Part shown: positions 1 to 8,792 of the stretch, piece by piece
Position numbering within the stretch: the first letter of the stretch is position 1
How the letters are laid out: every line of letters begins with the position of its first letter
DNA from: Methyloversatilis discipulorum
GTDB lineage: Bacteria > Pseudomonadota > Gammaproteobacteria > Burkholderiales > Rhodocyclaceae
Direction: 5' to 3'
Length of the DNA: 64,000 nucleotides
Assembly: GCF_000527135.1 (NCBI RefSeq)
Contig: NZ_AZUP01000001.1
Span: 3,162,001-3,226,000, forward strand
Notes under the pieces: model-generated
Seen by the model: the letters and a program-made list of their open reading frames with translations, nothing else
The model's database searches: none
What the model was told of the DNA's origin: nothing
Position numbers and translations under genes: made by a program

Positions 1-795
1 CAGGTCCATGCCTTGCGCGCCCAAGGCGTGGACATGGCTGCGCTGTCGCGCGCCGGCGTCGAAATCTTCTTCACCCAGGTGTTCCGCGACGGCTTCTTCC
101 ATGCCGACATGCACCCGGGCAACATCTTCGTCGCGCCGGACGGCCAGTACATCGCGCTCGACTTCGGCATCATGGGCACGCTGACCGACGTCGACAAGAA
201 CTACCTGGCGCAGAACTTCCTCGCCTTCTTCCAGCGCGACTACAAGCGCGTCGCGCAGGCCCACGTCGACGCCGGCTGGGTGCCGCGCGGTACCCGGGTC
301 GATGAATTCGAAGCGTCGATCCGCGCCGTCTGCGAACCCATCTTCGACAAGCCGCTGAAGGAAATCGAGTTCGGCCGCACGCTGCTGCGCCTGTTCCAGG
401 TGTCGCGCCGCTTCAACGTCGAAATCCAGCCGCAGCTGGTGATGCTGCAGAAGACGCTGCTCAACATCGAAGGCCTGGGCCGGCAGCTCGATCCGGAACT
501 GGATCTGTGGAAGACCGCCAAGCCCTTCCTCGAACGCTGGATGAGCGAACAGATGGGCTGGCGCGCGCTGCGCCGCAAGCTGGTCGAAGAGGCGCCGGGC
601 TGGGCGCTGACCATGCCCGAGCTGCCCCGACTGGCGCACCGCGTGCTGAGTCAGGCCGCTGCGCACGATGCGCTGCATGACCCCATCATCATCGAGCGAC
701 GCAGCCGTCGCCAGCTGCGCTGGCTGCGCATACTGAGCGCACTGGTCGCCGTGCTGATCGGCCTCGAAATCTGGCGCATCGCCGCCGGCCTGTAG
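1..795 (+). CDS. ubiB: UbiB/ABC1-family atypical kinase (3' part)
   Basis: The reading frame is open from the first base, so the N-terminal half of the gene lies outside the window; 264 codons remain. The visible part carries the ABC1/UbiB motifs [10 protein letters not shown] (catalytic loop) and ALDFGIMG (the DFG-like metal site), and ends with a hydrophobic segment ([14 protein letters not shown]) that would anchor the C terminus in the inner membrane. UbiB proteins are ATPases/kinase-like proteins needed for ubiquinone biosynthesis. Other ubiquinone genes (ubiK, ubiE, ubiJ) are scattered in the same window. The family call is firm; the exact substrate of UbiB is not known. Confidence 0.95.
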   Translation, partial: QVHALRAQGVDMAALSRAGVEIFFTQVFRDGFFHADMHPGNIFVAPDGQYIALDFGIMGTLTDVDKNYLAQNFLAFFQRDYKRVAQAHVDAGWVPRGTRVDEFEASIRAVCEPIFDKPLKEIEFGRTLLRLFQVSRRFNVEIQPQLVMLQKTLLNIEGLGRQLDPELDLWKTAKPFLERWMSEQMGWRALRRKLVEEAPGWALTMPELPRLAHRVLSQAAAHDALHDPIIIERRSRRQLRWLRILSALVAVLIGLEIWRIAAGL

Positions 796-802
796 GGAAA
801 AA

Positions 803-819
803 CGCCCGAAAGGGCGCCC
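803..819. other. GC hairpin after ubiB
   Basis: CGCCC-GAAA-GGGCG forms a 5-bp stem with a GNRA-type loop just after the ubiB stop codon. The A-run lies on its left side, so as an intrinsic terminator it would work only for minus-strand transcripts, yet no minus-strand gene reads into it. On the plus strand there is no U-tract, so it may only protect the 3' end of the ubiB mRNA. Confidence 0.4.
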
Positions 820-936
820 TCAAGTCGGCGCCCCAGCCGTCGTTAGTGATCCTTCATGCCGCGAGATCACAACGATGAAAACGACCACGGTAGATACGCA
901 TCACGGCTGCACGGCGTCCCACCGGGAGGACGCGCG

Positions 937-1545
937 ATGACGCCGACGCACCCCACACGCCTCGGCGCGCTGGCCGGGTCGATGACCCGCTCGGTACGCG
1001 GCGCGGCGATGACCTTTTCGCAGATCGTGTCCGAACGCGTCGGCATGTCGGTGTCGCATGTCGCGCTGGCGGACCGCGAGTCGCTGCAGCGCAGCTTGTG
1101 CGCGCTCGACGAGTTCAGCGGCGGCCGCCTGTGCGTGGTCGCGCAGCGCATGCGCACCGCCGACGGCCAGGCGGCCGAAGCGCTGCTGGCGCTGCCGGAG
1201 GAGGGCGCGCTGCTCATCGTGCGGCGCATGCTCGGTCTGGCCGACGTCTCCGACGAACTGACCGAACTCGAGCAGGACGCGCTGGCCGAAGCCGGCAGCA
1301 TCGTCATCGATGCCTGCAGCGGCGGCCTCGCCGGCGCCTTCGGCTGGAAGGTCGAAGCAACGCAACCGCGCGTCGCGCTGTCGTCGCGTGACTGCGGCTT
1401 CGGCGTCGACGAATCGCTGCAGAACGCGCTGGTCACCCACCTGCACATCCACCTGTCCGGCCTGCGGGTCGAAGGGCGTGTGGTGCTCGAAATGGTGGCC
1501 GACACGGCGCTGCCGGCCGCCTCGCCCTATCCACTTTCGGCCTGA
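937..1545 (+). CDS. CheC-like chemotaxis phosphatase-family protein
   Basis: A 202-residue protein. The start at 937 is chosen because GGGAGGA lies 6 nt upstream; an in-frame ATG at 856 has no such site. The segment EQDALAEAGS around residue 113 resembles the CheC/CheX/FliY signature D-x3-E-x2-N, but the asparagine is replaced by serine, and only one copy is evident, whereas CheC has two. CheC/CheX proteins dephosphorylate CheY-P. No chemotaxis gene is nearby, so this is an orphan. It could be a regulator of another response regulator or a catalytically weak relative. The family call is moderately sure and the activity uncertain. Confidence 0.6.
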   Translation: MTPTHPTRLGALAGSMTRSVRGAAMTFSQIVSERVGMSVSHVALADRESLQRSLCALDEFSGGRLCVVAQRMRTADGQAAEALLALPEEGALLIVRRMLGLADVSDELTELEQDALAEAGSIVIDACSGGLAGAFGWKVEATQPRVALSSRDCGFGVDESLQNALVTHLHIHLSGLRVEGRVVLEMVADTALPAASPYPLSA

Positions 1546-1648
1546 TCGAAAAACAGCCGCTTTCCTTTGCCCATCAGCGTTTGCGCGCCGTTATCATTGC
1601 GCTCGCGCGGCGTCGTGCCGCGCCGCGCAATGTTCCACCGGGGCGTTC

Positions 1649-3151
1649 ATGCTGATCTGGTTCGTAGTCCTCTATCTGATGGTGTCGGTCGGCATCGGCC
1701 TGTACGCGTCGAAGAACGTTCATAACGCGAAGGACTTCGCTGTGGCCGGGCGCAGCCTGCCGCTGCCGGTGGTCACCGCCACCGTGTTCGCCACCTGGTT
1801 CGGCGCCGAGGCGGTTTTCGGCGTGTCGGCGCAGTTCGTCACCGAAGGTCTGGGCGGCGTGGTCGCCGACCCCTTCGGCTCGTCGATGTGCCTCATCATC
1901 GCCGGCTTCTTCTTCGCCTCGAAGCTGTACAAGCTGAACATCCTGACCGTCGGCGACTACTACCGCATGCGCTACAACCGCACGGTGGAGGCGATCACCT
2001 CGATGTGCATCGTCGTGTCCTACCTCGGCTGGGTGGCGGCGCAGATCAAGGCCATGGGCCTCATCTTCTTCATGGTGACCAACGGCGCCGTGAGCCAGGA
2101 GGCGGGCATGGTGCTGGGCGCGGTCATCGTGCTCACCTACACCACCTTCGGCGGCATGTTTTCGGTGGCCATTCTCGACTTCGTGCAGATGGCGGTGTCG
2201 ATGGGCGGCCTGCTCTACATCGCGTACATCATCAGCGGCCTGACCGGCGGCGTGGCGCCGGTGATCGAGCACGCATCGGCGGCCGGCAAGCTCGATTTCT
2301 TCCCGCCGGCCGACCCCTGGCTGTGGATCACCTTCATCGGTGCCTGGCTAACCATGATGCTCGGTTCGATTCCGCAGCAGGACGTGTTCCAGCGCGTCAC
2401 CTCGGCGAAGAGCGCCAAGGTGGCCGTCGGCGGCTCGGTGCTCGGCGCCACCATCTACTTCTGCTTCTGCTTCGTGCCGATGTTCATCGCCTACTCGGCG
2501 ACGCTGATCGACCCGGCCACCTTCGGTGCGCTGATCGAGGAGGATTCGCAGCGCGTGCTGCCGACGCTGGTGATGCAGCACACGCCGCTGATCGCGCAGA
2601 TCCTGTTCTTCGGCGCCGTGCTGTCGGCCATCATGAGCTGCTCGTCGGCGACGCTGCTGGCCCCCTCGGTCACCTTCGCGGAGAACATCGTGAAGGGCTT
2701 CTACCCGCGCATGAGCGACCGTCAGCTGCTGTTCGTGATGCGCGGCGCCATCGTCGGCTTCGCCAGCGTCGTGCTGCTGGTCGCGCTGAATTCCGAAACC
2801 AGCATCTTCGGCATGGTCGAGAACGCCTACAAGGTGACGCTGGCCGGCGCCTTCGTGCCGCTGTTCTTCGGCGCCTTCTGGAAGCGCGCGACCACCCAGG
2901 GCGCGCTGGCGGCCATCATCGGCGGGCTGATGTCCTGGCTGCTGATCGAGATCCTGGTCGGTGAAGCGAGTCTGGTACCGCCGCAGCTGATCGGTCTGGC
3001 CGTCAGCATGGTCGGCATGGTGGCCGGTTCGCTGCTGCCGCAGTGGGTGGGTCACCGGTTGCCGCACGAACCGGATCACGCGATGCTGCATCACCATGCC
3101 GCGTCCGGTACGCATCACGCCGCACCCGGCAGTCACCACACGCCGAACTGA
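1649..3151 (+). CDS. Sodium:solute symporter (SSS) family transporter
   Basis: A 500-residue polytopic membrane protein starting MLIWFVVLYLMVSVGIGL, with about 13 hydrophobic segments and the SSS-family pattern near the start (KDFAVAGRSLPLP, then TWFGAEAVFG). SSS proteins couple sodium entry to uptake of amino acids, sugars, carboxylates or vitamins; the substrate cannot be told from sequence alone. The start at 1649 is the first ATG before the first membrane segment; the frame is open further upstream but reads as non-coding. The last 30 residues are rich in histidine (HHH, HH, HH), which is unusual. The stop codon abuts that of the convergent downstream gene. Confidence 0.85.
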   Translation: MLIWFVVLYLMVSVGIGLYASKNVHNAKDFAVAGRSLPLPVVTATVFATWFGAEAVFGVSAQFVTEGLGGVVADPFGSSMCLIIAGFFFASKLYKLNILTVGDYYRMRYNRTVEAITSMCIVVSYLGWVAAQIKAMGLIFFMVTNGAVSQEAGMVLGAVIVLTYTTFGGMFSVAILDFVQMAVSMGGLLYIAYIISGLTGGVAPVIEHASAAGKLDFFPPADPWLWITFIGAWLTMMLGSIPQQDVFQRVTSAKSAKVAVGGSVLGATIYFCFCFVPMFIAYSATLIDPATFGALIEEDSQRVLPTLVMQHTPLIAQILFFGAVLSAIMSCSSATLLAPSVTFAENIVKGFYPRMSDRQLLFVMRGAIVGFASVVLLVALNSETSIFGMVENAYKVTLAGAFVPLFFGAFWKRATTQGALAAIIGGLMSWLLIEILVGEASLVPPQLIGLAVSMVGMVAGSLLPQWVGHRLPHEPDHAMLHHHAASGTHHAAPGSHHTPN

Positions 3152-3856
3152 TCAGGGCTTCGCGCCCGCCTCGGTCGCTTCCTTGGCGTCCTTTGCGGCT
3201 TGCTTCGCTGCCGCCTCGGCTTCGCGGCGGGCGCGTTGCTCTTCGCGCTTCTGCACGCGTTCGTCGATCTTCGCCGCCTTGCGCCGCTGTTCGGCGGCGC
3301 GCTCGGCGGCCCGCGCGTCTTCGCGCTTGCGCTTGGCCGCCTGTGCGGCGTCGCGCTCGGCCTGAGCGCGTTCACGCGCCGCGGCCTGGGTCGCCATTTC
3401 GGCGTCCTTGTCGGCACGGGCGGCGGCATCCTGCGCCCGCTGCGCCTCCTGTTCACGCGTCTTGACGCTCATTTCGATCGACTTGTCGCGCCGCGCTTCG
3501 GCCGCGCGCTGCTTTTCCGCACGGCGCACTTCGGCGGCGCGGGTGCGCATGTCGCGCTCAATGTCGCTGGCCTGGATTTCCAGCTTGCGGGCCTCTCCGA
3601 GGCTGCGGCGATAGGCCTCGTCGGTGTCCTCGATGCAGGACGACACCAGCGTGCGCTGCCAGCAGGCGGCATAGCCTTCGTCGCGCGCGATGCGGGCGGC
3701 TTCCTGTTGCGTACGCGCCTGCTGTTTCAGCGCAGCGGCCTGGTCGCGCAGCCGTGCGCGCTCCTCCGCGGGGAAGCTGTCCTCCTGCGCAGCGGCGAAG
3801 GTGCTCGCGCTCAGGGCGATCAGCGCAGCCATGCTGCGCAGGGCAAAGGTGTTCAC
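3152..3856 (-). CDS. Secreted coiled-coil protein of unknown function
   Basis: A 234-residue protein with a clear signal peptide (ALRSMAALIALSASTFAAA, cleavage near residue 23). The mature part is almost entirely charged: Arg, Glu, Ala, Lys and Gln dominate, with long stretches predicted to be helical coiled coil. Two cysteines sit at about residues 65 and 74 (CWQRTLVSSC), the only ordered-looking segment. It is probably periplasmic. No known enzymatic motif is present, and many betaproteobacteria carry similar unnamed proteins. Its stop codon directly abuts the stop of the convergent symporter gene. Confidence 0.75.
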   Translation of the reverse strand: MNTFALRSMAALIALSASTFAAAQEDSFPAEERARLRDQAAALKQQARTQQEAARIARDEGYAACWQRTLVSSCIEDTDEAYRRSLGEARKLEIQASDIERDMRTRAAEVRRAEKQRAAEARRDKSIEMSVKTREQEAQRAQDAAARADKDAEMATQAAARERAQAERDAAQAAKRKREDARAAERAAEQRRKAAKIDERVQKREEQRARREAEAAAKQAAKDAKEATEAGAKP

Positions 3857-4048
3857 GTGCGGTGTCCTCGTTCAGTCCGGGGCGCCTCGGCGGGCGCCCT
3901 CGTTGCCGTCCCCTGCGGCGCCGATGGCGGCAGGGGCCCCGATGCTAACCCGCAACCGCGGGTCGGGCACGAGATCGATCAACGCGTCAGCCTGGCTGGC
4001 GACGGGCAGCACGCGCCAACCGGGGCTTCGGTGACAGGGCGCACGCTC

Positions 4049-4078
4049 AAAAAAAACGGGCGCCCGAAGGCGCCCGAA
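4049..4078 (-). terminator. Intrinsic terminator of the glnK-amtB unit
   Basis: Read on the minus strand, a perfect 8-bp stem CGGGCGCC/GGCGCCCG closed by a TTCG tetraloop is followed by eight T residues. It lies about 25 nt beyond the amtB stop codon, the expected place for a rho-independent terminator. Confidence 0.93.
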
Positions 4079-4101
4079 CCATTGCTGGAGGAGTGTTCGT
4101 A

Positions 4102-5532
4102 TCAGAGGCGGTAGGCGGTTTCGCCGTGGGCGGTCACGTCCAGACCTTCGCGCTCTTCGTCTTCCGGCACACGCAGGCCGATGAAGATGTCGACCAGCTT
4201 GTAGGCGATGAAGGACACGACGCCCGACCACACGATGGTGATCACCACGCTCATCGCCTGGATGCCGACCTGGGCACCCATCGCGAAGTCTTCGGCACCG
4301 GTGCCGCCGAGCGACGGGGCGGTGAACACGCCGGTCAGGATGGCGCCGACGATGCCGCCGACACCATGCACGCCGAACACGTCGAGCGAGTCATCGGCAC
4401 CGAGCATGTGCTTCAGGCCATTCACGCCCCACAGGCAGATCACGCCAGCCAGCAGACCGATCACCAGCGCACCCATCGGGCCGACGGTACCGCAGGCCGG
4501 GGTGATGGCGACCAGACCGGCGATCGAGCCCGAGGCGGCACCCAGCATCGACGGCTTGCCCTTGAAGATGGCTTCGGCGGCGATCCAGGCGACGGTCGCG
4601 GCGGCGGCGGCGATCATCGTGTTGATGGCGGCCAGTGCGGTGTTGGCGTTGGCTTCGAGGTTGGAACCGGCGTTGAAGCCGAACCAGCCCACCCACAGCA
4701 TCGACGCACCGACCATGGTCAGTACCAGCGAGTGCGGGGCCATCGATTCCTTGCCGTAGCCGATGCGCTTGCCGACCATGTAGGCACCCACCAGACCGGC
4801 GACACCGGCGTTGATGTGCACCACCGTGCCACCGGCGAAGTCGAGCGCGCCGTGACCCAGCAGGTAACCGCCAGCACCCCACACCATGTGGGCGATCGGG
4901 ATGTAGGAGAAGGTGAACCACAGCACCGAGAACAGCAGAACGGCCGAGAACTTGGCGCGTTCCGCGAACGAACCGACGATCAGCGCGGCGGTGATGCCGG
5001 CGAAGGTCAGCTGGAACATGATGAACACGTACTCGGGCAGCTTGACCGCCGGGCTGAAGGTGTCAGCCAGCGATTCGACCGAGACACCGCTCAGGAAGAG
5101 CTTGTCCAGCGAACCGATGAAGGGCGTGCCCTCGGTGAAGGCCAGGCTGTAGCCGTAGATGACCCACAGCACGCCGATCAGCGAGAACACCACCATCACC
5201 TGCATCAGCACCGACAGCATGTTCTTTGCGCGCACCATGCCGCCGTAGAACAGCGCCAAGCCGGGCAGGGCCATGAACAGCACGATGACGGTGGATACCA
5301 GCATCCAGGCCACGTCGCCCTTATGGACTTCGGCCTTCACTTCTTCTGCCGGTGCCGCTTCAGCCGGTGCGGCTTCGGCTGCCATCGGTGCCGCCTCGGG
5401 CGCTGCAGGGGCGTCGGCGGCCGGCGCGGCCGTTTCGGCCGCGACCGGCGCTGCCGGGGGGTCTTCTGCCATGACAGGCGCTGCCAGGCCGATGGCCAGC
5501 GTTGCGCACAGGATGCTCAAAAAGCGCTTCAT
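4102..5532 (-). CDS. amtB: Ammonium transporter AmtB
   Basis: A 476-residue Amt/Rh-family channel for ammonium uptake across the inner membrane. The start at 5532 gives a signal peptide (MKRFLSILCATLAIGLAAP) and has GGGAG upstream; a longer frame begins at 5571. The twin pore histidines are visible in PIAHMVWGAGG and DVFGVHGVGGIVG, with the ammonium-transporter motif DFAGGTVVHINAG between them. Between signal peptide and first pore helix lies an unusual Ala/Pro/Glu-rich linker of about 45 residues. It follows glnK with a 13-bp gap; GlnK closes AmtB channels when nitrogen is plentiful. Confidence 0.97.
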   Translation of the reverse strand: MKRFLSILCATLAIGLAAPVMAEDPPAAPVAAETAAPAADAPAAPEAAPMAAEAAPAEAAPAEEVKAEVHKGDVAWMLVSTVIVLFMALPGLALFYGGMVRAKNMLSVLMQVMVVFSLIGVLWVIYGYSLAFTEGTPFIGSLDKLFLSGVSVESLADTFSPAVKLPEYVFIMFQLTFAGITAALIVGSFAERAKFSAVLLFSVLWFTFSYIPIAHMVWGAGGYLLGHGALDFAGGTVVHINAGVAGLVGAYMVGKRIGYGKESMAPHSLVLTMVGASMLWVGWFGFNAGSNLEANANTALAAINTMIAAAAATVAWIAAEAIFKGKPSMLGAASGSIAGLVAITPACGTVGPMGALVIGLLAGVICLWGVNGLKHMLGADDSLDVFGVHGVGGIVGAILTGVFTAPSLGGTGAEDFAMGAQVGIQAMSVVITIVWSGVVSFIAYKLVDIFIGLRVPEDEEREGLDVTAHGETAYRL

Positions 5533-5545
5533 CTCCCGTTCTCCC

Positions 5546-5923
<378 letters not shown>

Positions 5924-6718
5924 TCAGAAGGTCTTGGAAACGAATACGACGTACTGGTCGTCACCGAGGTACTTGCCCTTCAGATTGGTGTAGAAGGCCT
6001 TTTCCGTGCTGTTCATGCTGGTGTCGGTATAGAAGGCGCCGACAGTGAAGCTCTGCGGCAGCGCGTAGGACAGGCCGATCTTCCAGTCTTCATACGAGGC
6101 GAAGGAGTCGTTCTTGACGCCAGCGTTCGAGCCGTCGAATTCCTGGATACCGTAGTGCAGGTTCAGCGTCAGCGCGTCGGTGATCGGGTAGTTGGCCTGC
6201 AGGTCCAGATACCACGTGCCGTCGGCGTTGTTCACGCCGAAGGTGTCGCCCAGGCTGTACGAGTACTTGGCCGACAGGAACTTCCAGCTGGCGGCAACAT
6301 AGACTTCGGTCGTGTCGGCCTTGGTTATGCCGGGGTTTCGGTCGCCCGGATAGATGTATTGCAGGATACCGACATCCATGCCGATGTCTTCGGTTACTGC
6401 GAACTTGTAGCCGCCGTAGACGTCGATTTCCATGCTGGAGCTGGAGTAGGCGGGATCCACACCTGCCGGCGCATCCTTCAGCCACGAAATGTTCGATGCC
6501 CAGGTGCCGATGTAGAAGCCGCTGGCGTGCGAGTAGTCGAAGCCGCCCTGCAGTGCGATGTCTTCGTTGGTCTGGCTGATGCCGCGGAACACGTACTGGC
6601 TGAACAGACCGACGTTGCCGGTGAAGGTGTGCGGGCTGGCGGGCTCTTCGGCGTGGGCGGAGAAGGCGGGCACGGCCAGCGCGCTGGCGAGGGCGGCGGC
6701 GATCAGAGTCTTTTGCAT
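5924..6718 (-). CDS. TorF-family putative outer-membrane porin
   Basis: A 264-residue protein with a signal peptide (MQKTLIAAALASALAVPAFS, AHA cleavage site) and a mature part of amphipathic beta strands ending in a C-terminal aromatic residue (VFVSKTF), as in outer-membrane barrels. The opening FTGNVGLFSQYVFRGISQT is typical of the TorF family (once a conserved hypothetical family). AAGGAG precedes the start. It is the first gene of the torF-glnK-amtB unit, 39 bp ahead of glnK, under a sigma-54 promoter, suggesting an outer-membrane pore used in nitrogen limitation. The substrate is unknown. Confidence 0.85.
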   Translation of the reverse strand: MQKTLIAAALASALAVPAFSAHAEEPASPHTFTGNVGLFSQYVFRGISQTNEDIALQGGFDYSHASGFYIGTWASNISWLKDAPAGVDPAYSSSSMEIDVYGGYKFAVTEDIGMDVGILQYIYPGDRNPGITKADTTEVYVAASWKFLSAKYSYSLGDTFGVNNADGTWYLDLQANYPITDALTLNLHYGIQEFDGSNAGVKNDSFASYEDWKIGLSYALPQSFTVGAFYTDTSMNSTEKAFYTNLKGKYLGDDQYVVFVSKTF

Positions 6719-6760
6719 GAGTGTTCACTCCTTGATGTTAGGGAAAACTGCTCAGCCTCC

Positions 6761-6780
6761 ATTGCACGGACCGTGCCAGC
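6761..6780 (-). promoter_or_regulatory. Sigma-54 promoter of the porin-glnK-amtB unit
   Basis: The minus strand reads CTGGCACG-N4-GTGCAAT, a near-perfect match to the sigma-54 consensus YTGGCACG-N4-TTGCW with the -24 GG and -12 GC correctly spaced. Transcription would begin about 30 nt before the porin start codon. This predicts control by RpoN and an enhancer-binding protein such as NtrC. Confidence 0.85.
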
Positions 6781-6882
6781 AGTCAAACATAAATAATTTC
6801 AATGGCTTGCGATCGTGTCCCACGGCGATGCCGTGATCCATACAACGGCCTTGCCCCAAGTTCACGCGCGACAAATCCGACT

Positions 6883-6899
6883 CGCACCAAGTCGGTGCG
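6883..6899. promoter_or_regulatory. NtrC-type enhancer site
   Basis: GCACC-AAGTC-GGTGC is a perfect inverted repeat matching the NtrC consensus TGCACC-N5-GGTGCA except for the outermost base pair. It lies about 110 bp upstream of the sigma-54 promoter, a normal enhancer distance. Confidence 0.75.
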
Positions 6900-6922
6900 T
6901 GAATACATGGCCTTACACTCCG

Positions 6923-6939
6923 TGCGCGAATTCGGTGCC
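6923..6939. promoter_or_regulatory. Second, weaker NtrC-like site
   Basis: TGCGCG-AATTC-GGTGCC matches one half of the NtrC consensus well and the other half in four of six positions. Its centre is 40 bp from that of the stronger site, close to four helical turns, so both could lie on the same face of the DNA. Confidence 0.4.
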
Positions 6940-7090
6940 CGCATGCCCGGAAATGCACCGCGATGTCATGAATGACGCCGCCGCGATGGTCGCGCCGGCT
7001 GCTGCTTGCCGGCACAATGCGCGGCGAACGTACGTCGCGTCGGCGTCCCGCAGGGGCGCCGCGTTGAATTCCTAACTGCAGGAGGTCGCC

Positions 7091-7339
7091 ATGCTCAATC
7101 CCAAGATGCTCGAAGAGCTGTCCAGCCGTTTTTCCGAACTGATCGCCGCCAGCCCGGCCCGCGATCTGGAAAAGAACGCCAAGGCGATGGCCAGTGCCAT
7201 GTTTTCCCGACTCGATCTGGTCACGCGCGAGGAATTCGACGTGCAGAAAGAGGTGCTGGCCCGCACCCGCGCCCAGCTCGAAGCGCTGGAGGCGCGCGTC
7301 GCCGAGCTCGAAAGCAGGATGGCCCAGCGCGAGGGCTGA
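7091..7339 (+). CDS. ubiK: Ubiquinone biosynthesis accessory factor UbiK
   Basis: An 82-residue protein of the YqiC/BMFP family. The N-terminal amphipathic part (LSSRFSELIAASPARDLEKN) and the C-terminal coiled coil (LEALEARVAELESRMAQ) are typical. UbiK binds UbiJ and assists the ubiquinone-biosynthesis complex; a UbiJ candidate is present at 52.9-53.5 kb. AGGAGGT lies 6 nt before the start. It stands alone, downstream of the nitrogen-control region. Confidence 0.88.
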   Translation: MLNPKMLEELSSRFSELIAASPARDLEKNAKAMASAMFSRLDLVTREEFDVQKEVLARTRAQLEALEARVAELESRMAQREG

Positions 7340-7405
7340 CCGCCGCCGCGGAATTTTTCCCGCCTCCGCGCATCAACGACGATGTGCGACTTATATGGAG
7401 AGCTC

Positions 7406-7987
7406 ATGACGTTTCCGAATTTCACGGCCGCGTGCCGGTCGACCGTGATCGCCGCAGGTCTGGCGCTGGCCTTGCCGGCGCTGGCGGCTGGCACCTACAG
7501 CCGCGTGCTGCCAGAGAAAAGTACGTTGGCCTTCGTGTCGCAGCAGATGGGCGTGTCGGTCGACGGAACCTTCCGCAAGTTCGCCGCCACGCTGGATTTC
7601 GATCCGTCGAAACCCGAGGCCGGCAAGGCCACGCTGGACATCGAACTGGCCTCGATCGATGCCGGCGGACCGGAAGCCAACGACGAAGTGAAGGGCAAGA
7701 ACTGGTTCGACGTGAAGCAGTTTCCGACCGCGCGCTTCGTGTCCACCTCGGTCAAGCCGCTGGGCAACAACAGGTACGAAGTACGCGGCCAGATGAGCAT
7801 CAAGGGCAAGACACACGAAGTGGCGGCACCCTTCACGCTGAAGCCGGAAGGCGCCGGTGCGGTGCTCGAAGGCAGCTTCCCGCTCAAGCGCCTCGACTAC
7901 GGGGTCGGTACCGGTGCCTGGGGTGACACCTCGGTGGTCGCCGACGAGGTGCAGATCCGTTTCCGGCTCGCCGTCGCCGGCAAGTAA
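7406..7987 (+). CDS. YceI-family periplasmic protein
   Basis: A 193-residue protein with a signal peptide (about residues 1-28, ALALPALAAG) and the YceI lipocalin-like fold: AFVSQQMGVSVDGTFRKF, then NWFDVKQFPTARF and QMSIKGKTHEV. YceI proteins bind polyisoprenoid or similar amphipathic lipids. Start 7406 has GGAG upstream; a GTG-like longer frame at 7382 would precede the signal peptide. It is followed by a second YceI gene 54 bp downstream, so the two are probably co-transcribed. Confidence 0.88.
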   Translation: MTFPNFTAACRSTVIAAGLALALPALAAGTYSRVLPEKSTLAFVSQQMGVSVDGTFRKFAATLDFDPSKPEAGKATLDIELASIDAGGPEANDEVKGKNWFDVKQFPTARFVSTSVKPLGNNRYEVRGQMSIKGKTHEVAAPFTLKPEGAGAVLEGSFPLKRLDYGVGTGAWGDTSVVADEVQIRFRLAVAGK

Positions 7988-8041
7988 GTCTCCGGGCGCG
8001 CCCCGGGGCGCACCTGAACATCAATAAGAAGGAGTTGCTGC

Positions 8042-8617
8042 ATGAAGAAGATCGCTGTTGCCCTGTTCGGCGCATTCGCCGGCCTGTCCATGACCGCCGG
8101 CGCGATGGCCGCCGACAGCTTCACCATCGACAGCCGCCACACCTATCCGGTGTTCGAGGTGAACCATCTCGGTTTTTCGACCCAGCGCGGCCGCTTCAAC
8201 AACGTGACCGGCAAGATCATGCTGGTGCCGTCGCAGCAGAGCGGCAGCATCGAAGTCACGATCGACAGCGCCTCCGTCGACATGGGCCTCGAAGCCTGGG
8301 ACAAGCACATGCGCGGCGAGGATTTCTTCAACGTCGAGAAGTTTCCGAACATGACCTTCAAGTCGACCAAGCTGATCTACGAAGGCGACAAGCTGGTCGG
8401 CGCGGAAGGCGATTTCACGCTGCTCGGCGTGACCCGGCCGGTGCGCCTCGATGTGAAGGGCTTTGCCTGCGGCACCCACCCGATCAACAAGAAGGCGCTG
8501 TGCGGCGCCGACATCTCGACCACGCTCAAGCGCTCGGAATTCGGCATGACCAAGTACCTGCCGGGCATCGGCGACACCGTGGTGATCAACATCCCGGTCG
8601 AGGCGTTCAAGGACTGA
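8042..8617 (+). CDS. YceI-family periplasmic protein
   Basis: A 191-residue protein with a signal peptide (MKKIAVALFGAFAGLSMTA, AMA cleavage) and the classic YceI pattern: FTIDSRHTYPVFEVNHLGFS, then DFFNVEKFPNMTFKST and GDFTLLGVTRPV. Two cysteines near the C-terminal third (FACGTHPINKKALCGAD) are seen in many YceI proteins. AAGGAG lies 8 nt before the start. It differs clearly from the first YceI protein upstream and is closer to the E. coli YceI type. Confidence 0.92.
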   Translation: MKKIAVALFGAFAGLSMTAGAMAADSFTIDSRHTYPVFEVNHLGFSTQRGRFNNVTGKIMLVPSQQSGSIEVTIDSASVDMGLEAWDKHMRGEDFFNVEKFPNMTFKSTKLIYEGDKLVGAEGDFTLLGVTRPVRLDVKGFACGTHPINKKALCGADISTTLKRSEFGMTKYLPGIGDTVVINIPVEAFKD

Positions 8618-8646
8618 GGCGCCGCCGGAACCCGGCGCGGGGCTCC

Positions 8647-8792
8647 GTGGGAGGAGTCCTCTGACCCCGACAGCAGCCTGAATCGAAGCCTCCGGACTGC
8701 CGCGGCCACGTCGCGGCCAAGGCCGCTCCCACAGGGGTGATGCGCCCTGCGCTTGGGTCGGGGTACTGTGGGAGGGGTCTTCCGACCCCGAC
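8647..8792. repeat. REP-like palindromic repeat cluster
   Basis: The 300-bp gap after the second yceI gene holds three palindromic units. Two direct copies begin GTGGGAGGAGTCCTCTGACC (8647-8671) and GTGGGAGGGGTCTTCCGACC (8768-8792); the latter folds as GGGGTC-TTCC-GACCCC. Between them, 8701-8733 is an inverted unit whose complement begins TGTGGGAGCGGCCTTGGCCG. This resembles the repetitive extragenic palindromes of many proteobacteria. No gene is visible in this gap. Confidence 0.75.

Noticed and set aside
3872..4231. Minus-strand frame of 119 codons between the coiled-coil gene and amtB
   Set aside because: It is arginine-rich out-of-frame reading and spans the amtB terminator; the gap has no start with a ribosome-binding site.
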